From Bacillota bacterium (GTDB taxonomy: Bacteria > Bacillota > Sulfobacillia > Sulfobacillales > Sulfobacillaceae), in assembly GCA_023511625.1 (NCBI GenBank), contig JAIMBD010000003.1, positions 1-64,000 of the forward strand: a stretch of DNA of 64,000 bases, given 5' to 3'. Both the position numbers and the translations under genes were made by a program. The first letter of the stretch is position 1. Each line of letters starts with the position of its first letter. Positions 35,324 through 42,083 of the stretch are shown here, in pieces. The notes beneath the pieces were generated by a model, which made no database searches, was not told the origin of the DNA, and was given only the letters and a program-made list of their open reading frames with translations.

Positions 35324-36676
35324 GTGGAGAGAGAGGAAGTGTTGGCCGGTGCGGCAGCGAGCGACTCGGCGCGCCGTCGGTCGCTCATCGGCGGCATGAT
35401 CGGCATGTTTGTGGACAGCGTCGACATCTACCTTCCGGCGTTTGTCTTGCCTGCGGCCTTAAGTTATTTCATCCCCACGACGCTGCCGACTACCGTTCAG
35501 GCCACCTTGGGTACGTTGGTGTTTACGGTCACGCTGTTGGGGCGCCCGTTGGGGAGCCTCTTTACCGGTCACTTGGGCGACAAGTACGGCCGGCGGGCTG
35601 TGGCCCTGGTCGCTGGGATCGGCTTCACCGTGTTTACCCTTTGCATCGCGCTGCTACCGGGATATGCCAGTTGGGGCTACTTCTCGGTGGCGCTGATGAT
35701 TGCGCTGCGGCTTTTGGCGGGCATGTGCCTCTCCGGGGGTTACGCCGGGCCGATTCCGCTGGCCATCGAGCGGGCCAAGCCGGCGCAGCGAGGGTGGGCG
35801 GCCGGCCTCGTCTCCATGCCGGCCGGGCTGGCCCTTTTGGCGATTACGCTCATCAACCTGGTCGTCCAAGCCTCGATGCCGCACGCCGAATTCGTCACCT
35901 TCGGCTGGCGCATCCCCTTCTTCGTGGGAGTGGCCTTGGGCGTGGTCTACCTCATCTACTTCGCGCGCGTGCCGGAGCTCCACGCCTTGGCCGAAGTGCG
36001 CGCGCGCGACCAGCGGGCTCCCCTCAAGGAGTTTTTCGCCGGCGGCCACGGCAAGACCTTGCTCGAGGTGTTCTTGATTACGGCCGGGTTCTGGCTCGCC
36101 TCGCAGCCGGTGCTGTCGTTCACGCCGACCTTGCTCATCACGGTGCTCCACCAGCCGCCGACGGCCGTCAGCCAGTTCGAGTTCTGGGTGCAGATTCCCG
36201 GTTCCTTGATGGTCCTGCTCTATCCGGTGCTGAGCCAAAAGGTGGGCCGCCGCACCCTACTGCGGGCCATGGGGGTCTGGTTTGCGCTGCTGAGCAGTAC
36301 CGTCTACTTCTTGATGATCCACACCGCCCAGGCGCACGCGGCCGGTCCCTGGGTGTGGGTGATGGGCGGACTGGCCATGCTCTTGACGGCCAGCCCCTTC
36401 GGCGTGGTCATCCTGTACCTGGCCGAGCGCTTTCCGGTGCAGCTTAGGGCGACGGGCGTGGCCGTGCCGTACCAGTTTGGACTCATCCTGCCGTCGCTCT
36501 ACAGCTTTTGGATCCTCTGGCTGAGCCACCTCGTTCCCTACGCCTACGCCGTGTTGGTCCTCATCGTGCTGGGCGGCATCGGGCTTTTCATCGGGGGCAT
36601 GCTGGGGCAGGAGACTCGCGACTGGGAGATGATGCGGGCGGAGGTGATGCCGGAGGCGGCGTCGAGCCGGTCTTGA
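35324..36676 (+). CDS. MFS transporter, metabolite:proton symporter type
   Basis: A 450-aa protein with twelve hydrophobic segments. The loop GHLGDKYGRRAVAL after helix 2 and the helix 4-5 region MCLSGGYAGPIPLAIERA match the metabolite:H+ symporter (MHS) subfamily, which imports organic acids, sugars or osmolytes. The long helix 6-7 loop and the conserved RLPVQLRATG-like stretch (RFPVQLRATGVAVPY) before helix 11 support this. The GTG start is preceded by GGAGGG at 35311-35316. It is flanked on both sides by long stretches without genes, suggesting an isolated acquired or relocated gene. Confidence 0.8.
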   Translation: MEREEVLAGAAASDSARRRSLIGGMIGMFVDSVDIYLPAFVLPAALSYFIPTTLPTTVQATLGTLVFTVTLLGRPLGSLFTGHLGDKYGRRAVALVAGIGFTVFTLCIALLPGYASWGYFSVALMIALRLLAGMCLSGGYAGPIPLAIERAKPAQRGWAAGLVSMPAGLALLAITLINLVVQASMPHAEFVTFGWRIPFFVGVALGVVYLIYFARVPELHALAEVRARDQRAPLKEFFAGGHGKTLLEVFLITAGFWLASQPVLSFTPTLLITVLHQPPTAVSQFEFWVQIPGSLMVLLYPVLSQKVGRRTLLRAMGVWFALLSSTVYFLMIHTAQAHAAGPWVWVMGGLAMLLTASPFGVVILYLAERFPVQLRATGVAVPYQFGLILPSLYSFWILWLSHLVPYAYAVLVLIVLGGIGLFIGGMLGQETRDWEMMRAEVMPEAASSRS

Positions 36677-37516
36677 AGTGTCCCATCTCGCACCGGGCGC
36701 GGCGGGTTTTCGGAACGGTTCTCAGGTCGGTGCGCATGCGCTGTGGTCTGGGCGGGGGGCTGGGAGCACCCCCGCCTTCCTGATCGGTTTGGCGACAGGG
36801 GGCCCATGCGGATCGGGGCCCGAGGTCGTGGGGCCTAAGCTCCTGTGGTCCTGGGGCCCTAGGTTCCCGTAAGCGCGGTTTTGGGGACGGTTCAGGGACA
36901 GTGCAGGGAGGAAAAGTGCAGAAGAAGGTGCGACCAGGGTTCGGTTCCTTTTAACGACGGCTTTCATGCCCTCGGTGCCGGAAGACGCTGCGAAGACCGT
37001 TGCCGACTTGGGGCCTGCCGTATCGGCCTGGGCCCGCGTTCCCGACCGGCCGGCGGCGGGGTTTCGGCTGTGCCGGGCAACGAACGCGAAGCCTTCGGGC
37101 CAGGTCGCCGACGCCGTCTCCCGAGGGGCGGGATGGCCGCAAGGGCCGGCCTTCCGGCCTCGCCTACGCATGGGCGGGGGGCTCTTTCCTGCTACCTTCA
37201 ACCAGGCCTCGCCCAAGGGCCGTAGCGGTGGAGTGTCCATGCTGCCCCCGCCTAAAGGCCGTGCGTCCAGTCTTTTTGGCCGTTCCGGGCCTTGGCGCGA
37301 TTCGAGAAGCTGTGACCGCAAGGCGCCGCACGACATCCCGTCTGTTGTGGCGCTGGAGTGAAGGACCGCCCGGCAGTGCAGCCGGTGAGGGTGCGGGCCC
37401 AGCCCCGGGCCCTTTGAGCCCGATGTGGTAGACTGCCGGTGTCGGGAAGGCCCGGCCTTATTCGGAGGAAGCGACCGGCCCCACGGGTCGGCCGCATCCA
37501 TGGGGGAGGGGAGAGC
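36677..37516. other. 840-bp stretch without a recognisable gene
   Basis: No reading frame here looks like a protein. A TGG-TAGACT extended -10 like element lies at 37426-37434, possibly serving the DUF347 gene. No terminator with a U-run, tRNA or insertion-sequence end is seen. Confidence 0.45.
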
Positions 37517-38362
37517 GTGCGGCGGGATTTACCGACGGCGCGCTCCCGCGGTTCCCGTGCCGCTGGGATGGCGGCCGTTTGGGGAAGGCCGCTCCAAGGC
37601 CCGAAGGTGCCGCGGGTCACGCCGGCGTTTTGGCTCATCAAGGGGTTGTCGACGGCCTTCGGCGAGGCGACGTCAGACTTCTCGGTGCATCATGGGAATC
37701 CCTACCTGGCGGTGATGGCCGGGGCGCTGGGCTTCCTGGTGGCGTTCGCCCTGCAGTGGAGCGCCCGGCGCTACGTGGCCTGGCGCTATTGGTTGCTGGT
37801 CGTGATGGTGGCGGTCTTCGGCACCATGGTAGCCGACGTCCTGCACGTCGTGGTCGGGGTGCCTTATGCCTGGTCGACGGCGATGTTTGCCGTCCTCCTC
37901 ACGGCCGTCTTCGTGGGCTGGTACCGGAAAGAGGGCACCCTGTCTATCCACGCCATCAACACGCGCCGCCGGGAGGCGTTTTACTGGGCGGCAGTGGTGG
38001 CCACTTTTGCCATGGGCACTGCCACCGGGGACATGACGGCGGTGGCCTTCCACTGGGGGTATCTTCGCTCTGGCCTCATTTTCGCCTGCCTGTTTGCGCT
38101 CGCCTTGGTGGCCCGGTGGGCGGGGGCCCATCCCGTGTTGGCCTTTTGGGCGGCATACGTCCTGACCCGACCGCTCGGGGCTTCCTTTGCCGATTGGTTT
38201 GGAAAGCCGGTGGCCTTGGGCGGCCTCGGCTACGGCGATGGCGCCGTGGCCGGGGTCCTGGCCTTACCCATCGTGGGGTTGGTGGCGGCGGTCAGCGTAG
38301 GGCGGCTCGACGCCCCCCGGGAGGCGCCGGCCGGCGTGCAGCCGGAATCCTCGGGCGGATGA
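37517..38362 (+). CDS. DUF347/COG4705 membrane-anchored protein
   Basis: The product of about 281 aa is very hydrophobic, with eight or so membrane segments. It begins with the family phrase KVPRVTPAFWLIKGLSTAFG and then EATSDF, and similar phrases recur in each repeat (FYWAAVVATFAMGTATGD, FWAAYVLTRPLGASFAD), which defines the four-fold DUF347 repeat. Similar proteins occur widely in acid- and metal-tolerant bacteria, with no established biochemical role. I chose GTG 37517, five bases after GGGGGAGGGGAG; GTG 37439 and ATG 37568 are alternatives. A terminator follows. Confidence 0.75.
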   Translation: MRRDLPTARSRGSRAAGMAAVWGRPLQGPKVPRVTPAFWLIKGLSTAFGEATSDFSVHHGNPYLAVMAGALGFLVAFALQWSARRYVAWRYWLLVVMVAVFGTMVADVLHVVVGVPYAWSTAMFAVLLTAVFVGWYRKEGTLSIHAINTRRREAFYWAAVVATFAMGTATGDMTAVAFHWGYLRSGLIFACLFALALVARWAGAHPVLAFWAAYVLTRPLGASFADWFGKPVALGGLGYGDGAVAGVLALPIVGLVAAVSVGRLDAPREAPAGVQPESSGG

Positions 38363-38423
38363 GGGGCGAGATGGGCCGGATGCGGCCTGGGGGCACCTGG
38401 CGCCCGGGGACCGGGATGCGAAA

Positions 38424-38455
38424 GTGCCCGGCCCCGCCGTGGCCGGGCGCTTTTT
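38424..38455 (+). terminator. terminator after DUF347 gene
   Basis: The stem GTGCCCGGCC/GGCCGGGCGC (one G-T pair) with a 7-nt loop is followed by TTTTT. It sits between convergent genes. Confidence 0.75.
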
Positions 38456-38478
38456 AGCGGAGCGCGGGGTAGAGGGGC

Positions 38479-38874
38479 TCAGGCGCCCAGTGCCCCTACC
38501 GTCGGCGGCGCCACCAGGAGGGCCAACAGCGCCCCTAAAAGGGCCAGGTTCCTCAAGAAATCGACCTGGTCCCCTTGGCGGGCCTGGGGATCAGAGACGG
38601 CCCAGCAGTGGCGCACGCCTAAGGAGAAGCCGAGCAGGGCAATGGCCAAGACGATGGCCGCTGATACCCGAGCCGTCCCCAGGATCCACATCACCCCTCC
38701 GTAGAGCAGCATCAGCCCCGAGCAGAGGACTGCAGCACCGGGGGCGGGAATGCCTTTGTAGGCGGCGTAACCCTTGAGGGCAAGGTAGTGGGTGAAATGG
38801 TGAATCCCCTGGTAGAGAAAGTAGAGAAAGAAGCGGCCGAAGAGCAGGCGACCGATAAACGCCGCGATGGCCAT
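38479..38874 (-). CDS. DoxX family membrane protein
   Basis: A 131-aa protein with four membrane helices, the FIGRLLFGRFFLYF opening and the C-terminal FLRNLALLGALLALL typical of DoxX/CatD-type proteins. Bacillus relatives (CatD, MhqP) respond to quinone and electrophile stress and are proposed quinone oxidoreductase subunits. The ATG at 38874 has GGGAGGG upstream; the frame stays open further without similarity. It has its own promoter with an operator-like repeat. Confidence 0.8.
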   Translation of the reverse strand: MAIAAFIGRLLFGRFFLYFLYQGIHHFTHYLALKGYAAYKGIPAPGAAVLCSGLMLLYGGVMWILGTARVSAAIVLAIALLGFSLGVRHCWAVSDPQARQGDQVDFLRNLALLGALLALLVAPPTVGALGA

Positions 38875-38953
38875 GGATGATCCCTCCCTGTTTTCCCCCG
38901 AAAGGCAGCGGAATGCCGTCAGCCGCCGCACGCCATGCGCGCCCTATCCTTCC

Positions 38954-38981
38954 ACTATAAAAGTCACTTACTAAATGTAAA
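38954..38981 (-). promoter_or_regulatory. sigma-A promoter with operator-like repeat for DoxX gene
   Basis: On the minus strand TTTACA (38981-38976), 16 bp, TATAGT (38959-38954), both 5 of 6 matches. The inverted repeat TTAC-n5-GTAA (plus strand 38969-38981) overlaps the -35 region and the spacer, resembling operators of HxlR/MarR-type redox repressors that control catD/mhq genes in Bacillus. The analogy is inference. Confidence 0.5.
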
Positions 38982-39041
38982 TAAGGCCCGGGCTCTGTAC
39001 CTGGCAGAGTCGGCGGGCCCAGGTCCGCGGGGCGGCCCGAA

Positions 39042-39197
39042 TTAAGAGCGGATGGCCGGCGGCGAATAGGCGCGGCGGTGCGAAGACGACCGACGGCGGT
39101 GCCGAAGAAAGTACCAGACCCAAAACCACGGATGCCCCGAGCGGTGGCGATGGCAGCGAGCGCGGGGCGTATGCGATCGCGAAGTCGCGGAGTTCAC
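39042..39197 (-). CDS. tiny His/Arg-rich protein
   Basis: A 51-aa product with an unusual composition: a basic N-terminal half (TSRSHTPRARCHRHRSGH), an aromatic patch PWFWVWYF, then RHRRRSSSHRRAYSPP. The GTG start at 39197 is preceded by a very good ribosome-binding site, AAGGGAGGG. Small, basic, His/Tyr-rich proteins are common in spore coats, and the divergent neighbour has a sigma-K type promoter, so a spore protein is possible. No known family is recognised. Confidence 0.45.
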   Translation of the reverse strand: MNSATSRSHTPRARCHRHRSGHPWFWVWYFLRHRRRSSSHRRAYSPPAIRS

Positions 39198-39328
39198 GGG
39201 GATCCCTCCCTTGGTCTCAAGCGGTTTTAGCCCCACCGGCGCACCGTATCGCACAGCAGTGCGCACAGCGCTCATCCCACCATATGCAAACGCCTCCAGC
39301 GTTGCTACCCGTTTCCAGGAGAAGCTGG

Positions 39329-39357
39329 AACCCTTTCCCCCGGGAGCGCATACGGTA
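39329..39357 (+). promoter_or_regulatory. sigma-K type promoter
   Basis: AACC (39329-39332), 16 bp, CATACGGTA (39349-39357). All fixed positions of the sigma-K consensus match. The start point near 39364 leaves a leader of about 20 nt holding AAAGGAGGG (39369-39377) before the GTG at 39386. Confidence 0.6.
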
Positions 39358-39385
39358 AGGCAAACCCAAAAGGAGGGAATCCACA

Positions 39386-39820
39386 GTGGCCTATAGCTCG
39401 GGCTCCTCGTTAGACGACCTGCTGCCCTTCCTGTTGTTGGGGCGGCACCATGACCTTTTGCCACTCCTGCTGCTGTTGGGCGGTGAGCGGGGGTTCTCCT
39501 CGAGCTCGCACTACGACAACGAATCCGAGTCGTCGTCGGCGACGCCCTCTCCCGTCACCTTCGCCGCCTACCTGGCAGGGTTGATCGGGGACGTGATCGA
39601 AATCACCACGGCCCCGCCCTTCGGGCCGGTGGTCATCGGCCGGCTGACCGAAGTCTCGACCGACCACGTCATCCTGCGCAACGTGGTCATCTCCGGCATC
39701 GCGCCCTTGGCTTTTCACGAACGGTTTGCCGTGCCCATCCCGGCCATCGTCTCGGTCCGCCGCACCTCTCCCTTCGAGCAGCTCATCCCCTTTCTCTTCC
39801 GGGAGCGCAGCTCGAGTTGA
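39386..39820 (+). CDS. probable spore protein, DUF2642-like
   Basis: A 144-aa protein with a Leu/His N-terminal part (LLPFLLLGRHHDLLPLLLLL), a Ser-rich acidic linker (SSSSHYDNESESSSATPS), then a domain of about 75 residues reading GDVIEITTAPPFGPVVIGRL and TEVSTDHVILRN. That pattern (a GxVxVxT...GxLxxVxxDHVIL strand set) resembles DUF2642, a family found in spore-associated proteins of Bacillus. A very strong ribosome-binding site and a perfect sigma-K type promoter precede it. Expression late in the mother cell is likely; family assignment is tentative. Confidence 0.65.
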   Translation: MAYSSGSSLDDLLPFLLLGRHHDLLPLLLLLGGERGFSSSSHYDNESESSSATPSPVTFAAYLAGLIGDVIEITTAPPFGPVVIGRLTEVSTDHVILRNVVISGIAPLAFHERFAVPIPAIVSVRRTSPFEQLIPFLFRERSSS

Positions 39821-39850
39821 CCGCACGCCCCGCGGGAGGGACCTTGCCGC

Positions 39851-39883
39851 GACCGGCCGTCCCCGAGGCAACGGCGGCCGGTC
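39851..39883. terminator. hairpin between convergent genes
   Basis: GACCGGCCG and CGGCCGGTC form a 9-bp stem with a 15-nt loop. There is no U-run on either strand, so it may act as a weak bidirectional terminator. Confidence 0.35.
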
Positions 39884-40394
39884 AGCGGCGCAGGTATTGA
39901 CGCAGAAGTTCGCCCCAGTCCCCTCCGGTGCGCGTGCGCTCGCCGCCGCTGGCTGCGGCCTGGCTCAACGCCTCGACGAGGGGGGAGGACGGCCCGAACA
40001 GGGTCTTGAGTTCGCTGCCGCTACGGTGCAACAGCCCGTCGAGGGCGTCGACGGCCAAGGATAAGGCGGCGAGCGAGAGCGCAGTCTGTTGCAACTCCTC
40101 GGCCAAGGCCGAACGCGCGGCGCCTGCGGCACCGGGGGCAGGGCGGGGCGAGGGGGCAGCGGTCGCTTCCGCCGTCGGGGCGGCCGGTTCCGGATTGGAC
40201 GAAGGATTAGGGTCCGATTCGGTGGGCGCTTTAGGTTCCTCGTGCTTTTGGCTCCAGTCGACGTCTTTCCATTCGAGGTCCCGGTCCCATCGCCCTTTGA
40301 GCGGCGCGTGGGGCGCGGGGGCCGCCGAACCCTCCTTCAGGGCCGTGGCCTCAGGCGGTTTGAAGGCAGCCGAAGGGGGGACTTTCTCGCTCAT
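39882..40394 (-). CDS. Pro/Ala-rich acidic protein under a sigma-E type promoter
   Basis: A 170-aa protein of unknown family. Residues 1-40 are variable; a short Trp-containing motif (GRWDRDLEWKDVDWSQ) follows. Then comes a low-complexity Pro/Ala/Thr/Ser segment of about 45 residues that would be unstructured, and finally an Ala/Leu-rich helical domain with regular leucines (ALSLAALSLAVDALDGLL). It starts with ATG after AAAGGAG. The excellent sigma-E type promoter just upstream places it in the sporulating mother cell. It is transcribed divergently from a HipA-like kinase gene 98 bp away, and its Ser/Thr-rich linker makes it a plausible substrate, which is inference only. Confidence 0.65.
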   Translation of the reverse strand: MSEKVPPSAAFKPPEATALKEGSAAPAPHAPLKGRWDRDLEWKDVDWSQKHEEPKAPTESDPNPSSNPEPAAPTAEATAAPSPRPAPGAAGAARSALAEELQQTALSLAALSLAVDALDGLLHRSGSELKTLFGPSSPLVEALSQAAASGGERTRTGGDWGELLRQYLRR

Positions 40395-40423
40395 CTCGGT
40401 GGCTCCTTTCCCAGACTACCGGC

Positions 40424-40452
40424 ATTGTATGCCGTCGGCGGGCCGGCTATGA
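40424..40452 (-). promoter_or_regulatory. sigma-E type promoter
   Basis: On the minus strand TCATAGC (40452-40446), 14 bp, CATACAAT (40431-40424). The -10 is a perfect sigma-E consensus (CATACAnT), the -35 fits 5 of 7 positions of kmATATt, and the spacing is right. The -10 lies in a small palindrome, GGCAT-TGT-ATGCC (40421-40433). The leader would be about 22 nt, with AAAGGAG. Confidence 0.65.
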
Positions 40453-40492
40453 GACGGGACGGCTCGCCCCGGCAGGAGCGGGAGGTGCGGGG

Positions 40493-41335
40493 ATGCAGGC
40501 GGTGTGGGAGGCGGTGCCGACCTTCGAGGCCGCGGCGTACGTGGGCAGAGGGGGCGAGGGGGGATCGCACCCGATTTTGTTGCGAATCCAAGACGGACGC
40601 GTGGTGCATGTCAAGCTGCAGCACAATCCCCAGACGACGCGGAGCCTCGCCAGCGATTGGATCGGCACCCTTCTGGCGCGGGGCCTCGGGGCACCGGTGC
40701 CTGAGGTGGTGCTGGTGTCCATTCCCTTTGAACACCTCGCCCGCCTTCCGCAGCTTAAGCGCATCCGCTGGCGTCCAGGGCTCCAGTTTGGGACGTGGTA
40801 CGTGGCCGGGGCCCGCCCGGTGGACTCGCGCTTGGATTGGCGGAAGGTCCAGAACTGGTCGGCGCTGCCCTTGGTGGCCTTGGTAGAGACTTGGCTACAC
40901 AACCAGGACCTCAAGTCGTCCCATCTTTTGCTATGTCCGGCCGGCGACGGCTTTCGCTTGATGGCCACCGACCATGGCTTCATCTTGCCGGGAGGGCCAG
41001 GATGGACGGTGGACGATTTGGCGCGGTCGCGTACCGTCTTCCCGGCCCCCGGGCTGCTGACGCGCCTTGCGCTCTCGGTGCCGGTGCGCTTTGATTTCGG
41101 CCCTGCGCTTCAGGTCTGCACGGCCGTGCGCCGGCAGGAGCTCGAGGCGCTGGTCGCGTCGGTGCCTCGGGAATGGGGGCTGTCGCGGCGGCGGCGCGAG
41201 GCCTTGGTCGATTTTCTGCGCGCGCGGCGAGACCGCCTGGCTCCGGTGGCCCATCGGCTGGAGGCACTGTGGAACCACGGCAAGGGGGGCGATTCGGGCA
41301 TGGCCGCAGCAAAGGAGGACGAGGATGGGGGATAG
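40493..41335 (+). CDS. HipA-like kinase domain protein
   Basis: The 280-aa product resembles the compact HipA-like kinase group (HipA_2, PF20613) rather than full HipA. The N-lobe has VVHVKLQH with K41 as the ATP-anchoring lysine and the family phrase GTLLARGLGAPVPEVVLV. The catalytic region WLHNQDLKSSHLLL has D139, and the metal-binding DHG (160-162) is in MATDHGFI. The Asn that normally follows the catalytic Asp by five residues is His144, so activity is not certain. The last 100 residues form a basic helical domain. There is no antitoxin HipB-like gene, which argues against a toxin-antitoxin pair. The start has GGGAGG upstream; the next gene overlaps by 11 bp. Confidence 0.7.
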   Translation: MQAVWEAVPTFEAAAYVGRGGEGGSHPILLRIQDGRVVHVKLQHNPQTTRSLASDWIGTLLARGLGAPVPEVVLVSIPFEHLARLPQLKRIRWRPGLQFGTWYVAGARPVDSRLDWRKVQNWSALPLVALVETWLHNQDLKSSHLLLCPAGDGFRLMATDHGFILPGGPGWTVDDLARSRTVFPAPGLLTRLALSVPVRFDFGPALQVCTAVRRQELEALVASVPREWGLSRRRREALVDFLRARRDRLAPVAHRLEALWNHGKGGDSGMAAAKEDEDGG

Positions 41336-41732
41336 CTGGGTGGCCCTGACCGATGACGGTCGGGGCGGTGTTTGTTTGGAATGCCGGGCGCTGGCCATCG
41401 ACCCCGATCTGGCGCGGTTTTTGCGCCACCAAGACCCCGCCACTTGGCCGCAGTGGATCCGGTTGGCCCTGGCCGTGGGCGGTGCGGCCGTGTCTGGCAT
41501 GGGCAACACCGCCCTGCCGGCATGGTGGGTGGCGCTCTTGGAAGGGGAGGACCCGCGCGAATGGCTCACTCGTTGGGCCGCCGAGCGTTCCGAGGTGGCG
41601 CCGTGGCTGGATCGCTGGGCCCGGCACCGCGACCCCGACCCCCGCCAGGTCTTGCGGGAGGCGGTGGAATCTTTGGCCCAACAGCTGCAACAGGCGCTGT
41701 TGCGCCGCTTGGAGGCCGACGGCGGATCCTAA
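41325..41732 (+). CDS. protein of unknown function, coupled to HipA-like kinase
   Basis: A 135-aa protein, probably all-helical after a short N-terminal strand pair (SWVALTDDGRGGVCLECRAL). It is Trp-rich (eight Trp), with a C-terminal helix containing LREAVESLAQQLQQALLRRL that could be a coiled coil. It overlaps the kinase gene by 11 bp and has AAAGGAGG in front, so the two are translated from one message. No family is recognised; a partner or regulator of the kinase is a reasonable guess. Confidence 0.6.
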   Translation: MGDSWVALTDDGRGGVCLECRALAIDPDLARFLRHQDPATWPQWIRLALAVGGAAVSGMGNTALPAWWVALLEGEDPREWLTRWAAERSEVAPWLDRWARHRDPDPRQVLREAVESLAQQLQQALLRRLEADGGS

Positions 41733-41738
41733 ATGAGC

Positions 41739-41766
41739 GTGCGGTCCGGGCTTGGCCGGACCGCAC
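41739..41766. terminator. hairpin between convergent genes
   Basis: A perfect 11-bp stem GTGCGGTCCGG/CCGGACCGCAC with a 6-nt loop, lacking a clear U-run on either strand, lies between the unknown gene and the SUF operon end. Confidence 0.5.
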
Positions 41767-41768
41767 CG

Positions 41769-42083
41769 TCACTCGGGCAGCTCAATCCACAAGGCCCCGT
41801 CCTGGACCCGCACCGGAAAGGTGGCGATGGGGGCCGCGGCCGGAAACCGCAGCGCTTGGCCGGTACGCATGTCGAACTGGCCTCCGTGCCTCGGGCAGAT
41901 GATGCGGTAGCCGACCTGCTCCCCCTCTGACAGCGAGGCCTCGGCGTGCGAGCAGAGGTCATCCGTGGCGTAAAACGCGTCGCCCACTCGCCACAGCGCC
42001 ACCTCCCATCCGTCGACGGCCACGGCCCGCGGCGCCCCTTCGGCGACGGTGTCGGCCGCCGCTACCTTGACCCAACGCCCCAC
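41769..42083 (-). CDS. Rieske [2Fe-2S] protein at end of SUF operon
   Basis: A 104-aa single-domain Rieske ferredoxin of the nitrite-reductase small-subunit type. The cluster ligands are in CSHAEASLSEGE and CPRHGGQFDMRTG (C-x-H ... C-x2-H). Such proteins often sit at the end of suf operons as electron donors. The GTG start shares one base with the sufB stop (TAGTG), so it is translationally coupled. The specific partner is unknown. Confidence 0.85.
   Translation of the reverse strand: MGRWVKVAAADTVAEGAPRAVAVDGWEVALWRVGDAFYATDDLCSHAEASLSEGEQVGYRIICPRHGGQFDMRTGQALRFPAAAPIATFPVRVQDGALWIELPE

Noticed and set aside
40493-41732. HipBA-type toxin-antitoxin system
   Set aside because: No helix-turn-helix HipB gene is present; the coupled partner is a Trp-rich helical protein and the kinase belongs to the compact HipA-like group.
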